Assembly (NCBI GenBank): GCA_946629205.1
Contig: CAMOXP010000078.1
Location: 1 to 6,557 of the forward strand
Source: an uncultured Bacillota bacterium
Lineage (GTDB): Bacteria > Bacillota > Clostridia > Peptostreptococcales > Anaerovoracaceae
Length of the DNA: 6,557 nt
Direction of reading: 5' to 3'
Positions 1-4,737 of this stretch are shown here, in pieces. The notes below the pieces were generated by a model, which was given only the letters and a program-made list of their open reading frames with translations, was not told the DNA's origin and searched no databases. Position 1 is the stretch's first letter, and the number at the start of each line of letters is the position of its first letter. A program made the position numbers and the translations under genes.

Positions 1-511
1 CGACGATCTGCTTCCATACGAGTTTGCGCACGATTGGATCCAGCCCGTCGATTGGCTCGTCCAGCAGCAGATACTCCGGACTGCACGCCAATGTGAGCGC
101 GATGGCCGCCTGCTTCTTCATGCCCTTCGAAAAACTCCGCAGCGGCGCCTTCTCATCGAGCCGGAAAAGCTGTGTCAGTTCATGCAGCCGCTCTGTGCTG
201 AAGCTGTCGTAGGTCCCTTTATAGATTTTTGTCATATCCTTGATGGAATACCCCTTCGGAAAGAACAGTTCATCCGGTACGAGACCGACTTTCTGCTTGA
301 CGGCAGGATTCTCAAAGACAGGTTCTCCGTCGAATAGAATCTCTCCATCGTCCTGCTTCAGGATCCCGGCCATATGCTGGATGACGGTCGTTTTGCCTGC
401 GCCGTTAGTCCCGACCAGGCCATAAATGGACCCTTTATTGACAGTCAGGTCAATACCGTCGAGCGCTTTTGTCTTGCCAAATTTCTTGTGCAGATTTTTG
501 ACTTGTATCAT
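1..511 (-). CDS. ABC transporter ATP-binding protein, YtrB-like, 3' part cut off by window edge
   Basis: This is the ATPase subunit of an ABC transporter, expected to sit on the cytoplasmic face and drive a membrane partner encoded beyond the window. The 170 visible residues contain a Walker A motif GTNGAGKTT (34-42), a variant signature FSKGMKKQ (127-134) in place of LSGGQ, and Walker B plus D-loop YLLLDEPIDGLDP (147-159). The usual Q-loop glutamine is replaced in VPDE (78-81). As I recall the family, such replacements and the SKGM signature are common in YtrB-type exporters. The H-loop and C-terminus lie off the window. The start is set by an AAAGGAGGGG ribosome binding site at 517-526, which overlaps the stop codon of the gntR gene upstream. 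The two genes are therefore almost certainly co-transcribed and translationally close. The family assignment is firm; the substrate is unknown. Confidence 0.93.
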   Translation of the reverse strand, partial: MIQVKNLHKKFGKTKALDGIDLTVNKGSIYGLVGTNGAGKTTVIQHMAGILKQDDGEILFDGEPVFENPAVKQKVGLVPDELFFPKGYSIKDMTKIYKGTYDSFSTERLHELTQLFRLDEKAPLRSFSKGMKKQAAIALTLACSPEYLLLDEPIDGLDPIVRKLVWKQIV

Positions 512-524
512 AAATACCCCTCCT

Positions 525-950
525 TTATGCCTTGTCCTTTGTTGCTTTTGCCGTGTCAGGTCCCTGCGCATTGCTGCCGAACGGATCAGCTGCGATGTCC
601 GCCACAAGCTTTTCGATCTCCGCCTGCGGCAGCCCCAGATAGCTTAGTTCCTGCACGCTGTTTCTGATGTCTGTGCTGATTTTTTTTACTGCCGCCGGGT
701 CGACCTGCTGTTCGCGCCTGGGGCTCACGAACGTACCGCGGCCCTTGACCTTGTAGATGAACCCTTCCCGCTCCAGCTCCTTAAAGGCCTTCTGAACCGT
801 GTTCGGATTCACGGTCAGGCTGCGTGACAGTTCCCGGATGGACGGCAGCTCGCTGTCCTCTTCCAACACGCCCCGTATGATCAGCTCTTTGATGTTGTCG
901 ATGATCTGTTCATAGATCGACTGCTGACTTCGTAGATTGATCTGAAACAT
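525..950 (-). CDS. GntR-family transcriptional regulator, YtrA subfamily
   Basis: This is a 141-residue DNA-binding repressor-type protein. An N-terminal winged helix-turn-helix spans about residues 8-76: it has the typical IYEQIIDNIKELI helix, LPSIRELSRSLTVNPNTVQ as the recognition region, and KGRGTFV as the wing. Only about 65 residues follow, too few for the large FadR or HutC effector domains. Short C-terminal helices of this kind are typical of the YtrA subfamily, which usually neighbours ABC transporter genes, as here. I chose ATG at 950 because GGGGAGG (953-960) lies directly upstream. A longer frame from 983 has no ribosome binding site and would run through the -10 to start region. 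The stop is 13 bases from the ABC ATPase start. The promoter upstream contains a perfect inverted repeat, so autoregulation is likely. The effector is unknown. Confidence 0.92.
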   Translation of the reverse strand: MFQINLRSQQSIYEQIIDNIKELIIRGVLEEDSELPSIRELSRSLTVNPNTVQKAFKELEREGFIYKVKGRGTFVSPRREQQVDPAAVKKISTDIRNSVQELSYLGLPQAEIEKLVADIAADPFGSNAQGPDTAKATKDKA

Positions 951-1000
951 TATCCTCCCCTTTTCTCTAATTATTCCCAACAACTGTTCTTTGTGAATTA

Positions 1001-1030
1001 AGTGTACTACATCGCATAGTACAGCGTCAA
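1001..1030 (-). promoter_or_regulatory. Promoter of the gntR-ABC operon
   Basis: Read on the minus strand there is a -35 box TTGACG (1030-1025) and a -10 box TACACT (1006-1001), separated by 18 bases. They lie about 50 bases upstream of the gntR start codon. The -35 box is close to consensus and the -10 box is moderate. The spacer is almost wholly occupied by the inverted repeat listed separately. No transcript data are available, so this is a sequence-based call. Confidence 0.7.
1003..1023. promoter_or_regulatory. Probable operator of the GntR regulator (perfect inverted repeat)
   Basis: TGTACTA, a 7-base spacer and TAGTACA form a perfect 7+7 dyad placed between the -35 and -10 boxes of the gntR promoter. 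A dimeric repressor bound here would block RNA polymerase. From memory, the Bacillus subtilis YtrA operator is described as AGTGTA-13 bp-TACACT. The same spacing occurs here, as GCTGTA-13 bp-TACACT on the minus strand, with the right half identical and the left half matching at four of six positions. The dyad is seen directly; binding by the adjacent GntR protein is inference. Confidence 0.72.
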
Positions 1031-1032
1031 GT

Positions 1033-1060
1033 AAAAAAATCAGGACTTGCTGTCCTGATT
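1033..1060 (-). terminator. Rho-independent terminator of the oxidoreductase operon
   Basis: A perfect 9-bp stem, AATCAGGAC/GTCCTGATT, with a 5-base loop is followed on the minus strand by seven T residues (1039-1033). It begins 18 bases after the stop of the beta subunit gene. Its T tract ends two bases before the -35 box of the next promoter, so it separates the two transcription units very compactly. Confidence 0.92.
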
Positions 1061-1078
1061 CCTTTATTACTTCTTATA

Positions 1079-2008
1079 CTACTCACACTTCGCCAGCAGC
1101 TGCTCCCATTTCTCATCCACGTACTGCTGGGCGTCTTCGATCATCCACTCGTTGCCAGGGCGGAACATGTGGGCGAACCGGCCCTGTTTCTCAAGGAAAT
1201 CTGAGATAGGCAGTTTGGTGCGCGGTTCATAGGTCAAGTGCCACTTGCCATTGACCACTTCGTACAAAGGCCACACGCAGGTATCTACCGCGAGCCGGCA
1301 GATCTCCGCCAGGTCGTCCATCTCATAGCGCCAGCCGCGGGGACACGGCGCGAGTACGTTCAAGAAGCATGGGCCTTCCGTGTAGATGGCACGGTGCGCC
1401 TTCTCGTGGATGTCTCGGAAGTTTCCGAGCATGGTGGTCTGGGCCGCGTAAGGAACACCGTGGGCGGCGATGATCGCCGTCAGGTCTTTTTTGTTCTGGG
1501 TCTTGCCGTAGCTTTTGGTTCCGACCGGCGTTGTAGTCGCGTCAGCGAACCGGGGCGTCGCCGAAGAACGCTGGATGCCGGTGTTCATATAGGCCTCGTT
1601 GTCATAGCAGACGTAGACCATATCATGGCCGCGTTCCATTGCGCCGGACAGAGACTGCAGCCCGATATCATAAGTGCCGCCGTCACCGCCGAAGCAGATG
1701 AACTTGAAATTCTCATCGATCTTGCCGCATTTTTTGAGCACGCGATACGCTGTCTCCACGCCGCCTGTCATGGCAGCGGCATTTTCAAATGCGCTGTGGA
1801 TGTAACTGTCCTCGTAAGCTGTATCCGGATAGATAAATGTGGATACCTCCAGGCAGCTGGTGGCGTTGGATACGACCGCCCTGTCCTCTTCATCCAGCGC
1901 GCGCAGCACGGCGCTTACAGCAACACCGGCGCCGCATCCCGCGCAAAGCCGGTGCCCTTGCGCGAAACGCTCTTTCTTATTCAGTTCGTCCTTCAGTTTA
2001 TATGTCAT
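1079..2008 (-). CDS. 2-oxoacid:ferredoxin oxidoreductase, beta subunit (TPP-binding, PorB/VorB-like)
   Basis: This is the catalytic subunit carrying thiamine diphosphate and the proximal [4Fe-4S] cluster of a CoA-dependent 2-oxoacid:ferredoxin oxidoreductase. The 309 residues match the usual PorB/VorB length. CAGC (C22, C25), C52 in ATSCLEV and C222 in APCPRGWR match the four cluster ligands of the family. The TPP/Mg motif begins at GDGGTYDIG (108-116) and is completed by YDNEAYMNTG (135-144). The start ATG at 2008 lies six bases after the alpha stop codon, with a modest AAGGG ribosome binding site inside the end of alpha. The family features fit pyruvate or branched-chain 2-oxoacid enzymes rather than the 2-oxoglutarate (Kor) type, but substrate cannot be read from motifs. 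The T-box upstream of the operon points to a role in isoleucine supply. Confidence 0.93.
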   Translation of the reverse strand: MTYKLKDELNKKERFAQGHRLCAGCGAGVAVSAVLRALDEEDRAVVSNATSCLEVSTFIYPDTAYEDSYIHSAFENAAAMTGGVETAYRVLKKCGKIDENFKFICFGGDGGTYDIGLQSLSGAMERGHDMVYVCYDNEAYMNTGIQRSSATPRFADATTTPVGTKSYGKTQNKKDLTAIIAAHGVPYAAQTTMLGNFRDIHEKAHRAIYTEGPCFLNVLAPCPRGWRYEMDDLAEICRLAVDTCVWPLYEVVNGKWHLTYEPRTKLPISDFLEKQGRFAHMFRPGNEWMIEDAQQYVDEKWEQLLAKCE

Positions 2009-2014
2009 AAAAAT

Positions 2015-3211
2015 CTACCCTTGTATTCCTTCTTCGTCGCCGCGGACGCCGACATGTCTGTAAACGTGCTCAACTGTTCCTGCTTTTGCAGTGCGGGCGA
2101 GATCTTCATAGATCGCCTCGAATGTGGAAACAGTCACATCTCTGCCTCCAAGGCCATACACCAAGCTCTGCAGCAGCGGACGCGCGGATTCTTCCAGATC
2201 ATAAAGCGCAGCACGGGTCTCTGCAAACAGCGGTCCGCCCCATCCGGAAAATCCCTCGGACTTATCCATGACGGCAGCTGCTTTGACGCCGCGCAATGCA
2301 TCGCGCAGTTCCTCCCACGGGAAGGGCCGGAACACACGCACCTTGACCACGCCGGCTTTGACGCCTGCTTCACGCAATCCGCGCGCGGCTGCCTTTGCAG
2401 TACCCGCCGAGGAACCGATGAGAACCACCGCAAAGTCCGCGTCATCCATCATGTATTCTTCGATCATCCCGTAGCTGCGGCCGGACATTTTCGCAAAAGC
2501 CTCCGCGACTTCATAGATACGCGCACGGCTTTCCTTCATGGCTTCCGCTTGGGCCTTTTTGATTTCCATATAATACGGCGAGATGCCGTACGGGCCGACT
2601 GCCAGCGGCTCGTCTTTTTTCAGGAGATAATGCTCCGGATCGTACTCTCCGACAAAGGAACGCACCTTATCGTCTTCGAGCAGTTCGATGTTCTCCACGG
2701 CGTGGCTGGTGATGAAACCATCCTGGCAGATCATGATCGGAAGCCTGCAGTGTTCAGCGATGGGCATAGCCTGAATGTAATTATCATAGACTTCCTGATT
2801 GTTTTCTGCGTAGATCTGGATCCAGCCGCTGTCGCGGCACCCCATGGAATCCGAATGGTCGTTGTTGATGTTGATCGGTCCGGTCAGAGCCCGGTTCACG
2901 ACAGCCATGACGATGGGCAGCCTGCTGGAGGCTGCTACATACAGGAGTTCCCACATATAGGCCAAACCCGCGGATGAAGTTGCCGTGATAGCGCGTGCTC
3001 CCGCTGCAGATGCTCCGATGCAGGTGGACATGGCTGAGTGCTCCGACTCGACCGCCACGAATTCCGTATGAACCTCGCCGTCTGCGATGTATTTGCTGAA
3101 ATACTGTGGGATCTCTGTCGACGGCGTGATCGGGAATGCTCCCATCACATCCGGATCGATCTGTTTCATTGCAAATGCAACTGCTTCGTTGCCGCTCATT
3201 CTGTCTCGCAT
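2015..3211 (-). CDS. 2-oxoacid:ferredoxin oxidoreductase, alpha subunit (PorA/VorA-like)
   Basis: This is the alpha subunit, holding the pyrimidine-binding (PYR) domain that completes the TPP site, followed by a transketolase C-terminal-like domain. Visible motifs, numbered from ATG at 3211, are FPITPST (26-32), VESEHSAM (54-61) with candidate catalytic glutamates, GPINI (111-115) and DHSDSMGCRDSGW (118-130). A later VFRPFPWEEL segment is typical of the C-terminal domain. The 398 residues fit the family. I start it at 3211 because GGAGG (3221-3226) is nine bases upstream and this is just two bases past the delta stop. The open frame extends to 3250 but would overlap the delta gene without a ribosome binding site. 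It is translationally linked to delta and to beta. Pyruvate, 2-oxobutyrate or branched-chain 2-oxoacids are all possible substrates. Confidence 0.93.
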   Translation of the reverse strand: MRDRMSGNEAVAFAMKQIDPDVMGAFPITPSTEIPQYFSKYIADGEVHTEFVAVESEHSAMSTCIGASAAGARAITATSSAGLAYMWELLYVAASSRLPIVMAVVNRALTGPININNDHSDSMGCRDSGWIQIYAENNQEVYDNYIQAMPIAEHCRLPIMICQDGFITSHAVENIELLEDDKVRSFVGEYDPEHYLLKKDEPLAVGPYGISPYYMEIKKAQAEAMKESRARIYEVAEAFAKMSGRSYGMIEEYMMDDADFAVVLIGSSAGTAKAAARGLREAGVKAGVVKVRVFRPFPWEELRDALRGVKAAAVMDKSEGFSGWGGPLFAETRAALYDLEESARPLLQSLVYGLGGRDVTVSTFEAIYEDLARTAKAGTVEHVYRHVGVRGDEEGIQG

Positions 3212-3213
3212 CG

Positions 3214-3498
3214 TTATAGTTCCTCCATCGTGATCGCGCCGAAGCTGCATACCTTCGCGCAGATCCCGCAGCCTTTGCAGTAATCCAGATTTGTCTCAAA
3301 ACGCTCCCCTCTCTCGACCGGAATTGAAACATCCGGGCAGAACGGAACGCAAAGCAGACACTGTTTGCATTTATCCTTATCAAAAACAGGCGTGCGTGTG
3401 CGCCATTCGCCTGTTTTCACTTCCCGCGAGGTGGCCGGTTCGAAAATCTCGGCCCCCGTCGTCAGTTCATACCATTTGCTTTGTTCGTTTATGTTCAT
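3214..3498 (-). CDS. 2-oxoacid:ferredoxin oxidoreductase, delta subunit (2x[4Fe-4S] ferredoxin)
   Basis: This small electron-transfer subunit passes electrons between the catalytic beta subunit and external ferredoxin. From ATG at 3498 it has 94 residues. The first 40 form the extended N-terminal segment usual for PorD/VorD. Two classic cluster motifs follow: C44, C47, C50, C54 and C74, C77, C80, C84, both CX2CX2CX3C. In the first motif the cysteines are followed by proline (CP), as is typical. ATG at 3498 has AAAGG six bases upstream; an in-frame ATG at 3513 lacks a convincing site. The gene follows gamma after a 55-base gap that holds no other gene. Its last codons carry the ribosome binding site of alpha. 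The delta subunit with eight cysteines supports a Por/Vor-type four-subunit enzyme. Confidence 0.93.
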   Translation of the reverse strand: MNINEQSKWYELTTGAEIFEPATSREVKTGEWRTRTPVFDKDKCKQCLLCVPFCPDVSIPVERGERFETNLDYCKGCGICAKVCSFGAITMEEL

Positions 3499-3553
3499 TG
3501 CTTGCCTTTCCATTGTTGTCTCAGCATTGCCCCGCTGTTGATTCAGCGCTGCC

Positions 3554-4138
3554 TCAACCTACCTTCAGCTGCTTCATGGACATTCTCAGCGCTCTCATAT
3601 TACCTTCGACGACCTGCGGCTTGGATGCGAACTTGTGACGAAGGGATCCTTCCATGTCCGCGAGAAATCTGTCCTTGTCTATGACATGGCTTACCTCGAC
3701 GGCTGCCGCCAGCATCGGGGTGTTCGGGATATTTCTGCCGAGAGTCTCCTGTGAGATGGAACCTGCATCGACTGTGCAGACCTTGCCTTTGTATCCGCGG
3801 AGCTGTCTTCTGACTTCTGCCGGGCTCTTCCTGCTGTTGACGATGATTGCGCCGTTTTCGGAAAGACCTGCGGTAACATCCACTGACTTGAGCAGCGTCT
3901 CATCGACGACGACTACGAAATCAGGGTTGTAGATATTGGAGTGGACACTGCTGCCGCTTCCGCCTTCGCTGATGCGGTTGTATGCTGTGATCGGCGCGCC
4001 CATTCTCTCCGGACCGTATTCCGGAAATCCCTGGACCTGCTTGCCTGAATTGAATGCTGCATCTGCCAGGAGAAGACATGCTGTCTTCGCGCCCTGTCCG
4101 CCTCTGCCGTGCCATCTGATTTCTACTGTGTTACCCAT
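3554..4138 (-). CDS. 2-oxoacid:ferredoxin oxidoreductase, gamma subunit (PorG/VorG-like)
   Basis: This is the gamma subunit of the same complex, a catalytic-domain protein thought to contribute to CoA binding in the family. The 194 residues show the hallmark IRWHGRGGQGAKTA (7-20) near the N-terminus, FPEYGPERMGAP (38-49) and NPDFVVVVDETLL (71-83). ATG at 4138 has AGGAGG seven bases upstream. An open frame reaching back to 4186 would begin only a few bases beyond the T tract of the leader terminator, has no good ribosome binding site, and encodes an atypical Gly/Lys-rich extension, so I reject that start. It is the first gene of a gamma-delta-alpha-beta operon, the same order as in characterised Por/Vor operons of thermophiles. 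Expression is predicted to be controlled by the T-box leader just upstream. Confidence 0.92.
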   Translation of the reverse strand: MGNTVEIRWHGRGGQGAKTACLLLADAAFNSGKQVQGFPEYGPERMGAPITAYNRISEGGSGSSVHSNIYNPDFVVVVDETLLKSVDVTAGLSENGAIIVNSRKSPAEVRRQLRGYKGKVCTVDAGSISQETLGRNIPNTPMLAAAVEVSHVIDKDRFLADMEGSLRHKFASKPQVVEGNMRALRMSMKQLKVG

Positions 4139-4191
4139 TGCTTTTCCTCCTGTGGCCTGTTCGCCGTTTCCTTTGCCACGTGCCATGTATC

Positions 4192-4222
4192 AAAAATTCC
4201 CGCCCTGTATCAGGACGGGAAT
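4192..4222 (-). terminator. Leader terminator of the T-box (attenuator)
   Basis: On the minus strand ATTCCCGTCCTG, a 3-base loop and CAGGGCGGGAAT form a 12-bp stem with one G-U wobble, followed by five T residues (4196-4192). It stands between the promoter and the gamma start codon, about 55 bases before that codon, so it must be conditionally bypassed for the operon to be expressed. Its 5' arm (CCGTCCTG, 4218-4211) can instead pair with upstream T-box sequences, as expected for an attenuator. Confidence 0.88.
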
Positions 4223-4472
4223 CATAAATTACAATTCAACCGCTTGTAAACCACCTGCTACATGCACGCATACCATCATATGCTCTTCCGATCACGGGGA
4301 AGGTCCGTCAGCGCTTAATCACCGTCATATCTGTTTGCACATATCTGTCTGGCTTTCAGCCCTGCAGCTCGGGAGTGATATTCGATCATTCGTTTTTATC
4401 AGTACCGGACTCACACCATAACCGGCTCGCTCTTACCTTTTAACGTATGCCTACTGTCTCCGTCTACGCCTT
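4192..4472 (-). promoter_or_regulatory. T-box riboswitch, probably isoleucine (AUC specifier)
   Basis: This cis-acting leader is predicted to sense uncharged tRNA and control the oxidoreductase operon. Read on the minus strand it has, in order: a kink-turn-like GGAGACAGTA carrying AGTA (4455-4452); the stem CATACGTT/AACGAATG (4449-4442 with 4394-4387, one mismatch); AGAGCGAGCCGG and GGTGTGAGTCCGG as the apical Stem I motifs; and a specifier loop GAATATCACTCC in which ATC (4379-4377) is followed by A, the usual arrangement. GGAG (4461-4458) pairs with CTCC to close the loop. Two hairpins follow (4285-4302 and 4268-4283). The antiterminator region reads CAGG-TGGT-...-GCGG (4257-4240), with CAGG and GCGG able to pair with the terminator's 5' arm. 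TGGT matches ACCA of tRNA with discriminator A, consistent with tRNA-Ile. Of the overlapping triplets, TCA (Ser) is disfavoured by the discriminator. A covariance-model search was not possible. Confidence 0.82.
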
Positions 4473-4514
4473 TGGTTCTTATTCAATTTGCGATCTTTTC
4501 TGATCGACAACGCA

Positions 4515-4543
4515 ATGTTAACATCAGTTTTTCGTTGTGTCAA
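4515..4543 (-). promoter_or_regulatory. Promoter of the T-box / oxidoreductase operon
   Basis: On the minus strand there is a perfect -35 box TTGACA (4543-4538), a 17-base spacer, and a -10 box TAACAT (4520-4515) preceded by TGT, giving an extended -10. Transcription would start near 4508, making a leader of about 315 nt up to the attenuator's T tract, a normal T-box length. The first transcribed bases can form a small hairpin (TTGCG/CGCAA, 4515-4511 with 4492-4488, continuing through GATC/GATC). Confidence 0.75.
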
Positions 4544-4641
4544 CACATTTAGGTAACTTTTTGTGTATTTTTTACAATACATTGCAGATTATTATTGTTG
4601 ATATAACTAAAAATCAGGGTTCCAACACCAGTTGTTCATGC
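4544..4641. other. AT-rich intergenic spacer without a gene
   Basis: Between the citF terminator and the T-box promoter there is an AT-rich stretch with no convincing open reading frame. The only structure I see is a 6+6 inverted repeat TGTATT-N6-AATACA (4564-4581), about 20 bases upstream of the -35 box. It could be a regulator site or chance in AT-rich DNA. Confidence 0.5.
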
Positions 4642-4684
4642 AAAAGCCCGAAGCGTTGCCAGGTATGCAGCACTTCGGGCTTTT
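4642..4684 (-). terminator. Terminator downstream of citF
   Basis: A perfect 12-bp inverted repeat, AAAAGCCCGAAG/CTTCGGGCTTTT (4642-4653 and 4673-4684), encloses a 19-base loop. The stem ends in four T residues on either strand, so it could work in both directions. Only minus-strand genes are present to use it. It separates the citrate lyase genes from the T-box operon. Confidence 0.85.
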
Positions 4685-4699
4685 AGTTTCCATTTATTG

Positions 4700-4737
4700 T
4701 AAATGTGTCAAAAGAACCGTCCCTATTGGCACATTTA
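4700..4737. repeat. REP-like palindromic element touching the citF stop codon
   Basis: TAAATGTGTCAA (4700-4711) and TTGGCACATTTA (4726-4737) form a 12-bp imperfect palindrome with one mismatch (a wobble in one strand). It encloses the 14-base core AAGAACCGTCCCTA. From memory, the phrase GGGACGGTTCTTTTG flanked by TGACACA/TGTGTCA recurs in intergenic DNA of many Clostridia, in some cases near REP-associated tyrosine transposases; I cannot verify that here. The citF stop codon TAA (4737-4735) is exactly the first three bases of the element on the minus strand. An extra CATTTA at 4691-4696 can pair with TAAATG at 4700-4705. Confidence 0.6.

Noticed and set aside
951..983. Longer start for the GntR regulator
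   Set aside because: The extra residues are encoded between the promoter and GGGGAGG and do not resemble the family; ATG 950 directly follows the ribosome binding site.
2134..2445. Out-of-frame minus-strand open frame of 103 codons inside the alpha gene
   Set aside because: It overlaps in another frame a conserved PorA-like C-terminal domain and has no motifs of its own.
1238..2977. A 579-codon open frame on the plus strand
   Set aside because: It is antisense to the well-supported beta and alpha oxidoreductase genes, its translation shows no recognisable domain, and there is no convincing ribosome binding site or promoter. It is a shadow of the minus-strand coding pattern.
3212..3250. Longer start for the alpha subunit
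   Set aside because: It would overlap the conserved end of the delta gene and lacks a ribosome binding site; ATG 3211 has GGAGG nine bases upstream.
4139..4186. Upstream start extending the gamma subunit by 16 residues
   Set aside because: No good ribosome binding site, atypical sequence for the family N-terminus, and the downstream ATG at 4138 has AGGAGG at ideal spacing.
4340..4420. Possible cobalamin riboswitch, because GTGTGAGTCCGG and AAGCCAGACAG resemble B12-aptamer motifs
   Set aside because: The other conserved B12 elements are missing, while the order AGTA, apical motifs, specifier loop, TGGT and terminator fits a T-box throughout.
4564..4581. TGTATT-N6-AATACA inverted repeat as a regulator operator
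   Set aside because: Short and made of AT-rich sequence, with no regulator gene next to it; chance is a sufficient explanation.
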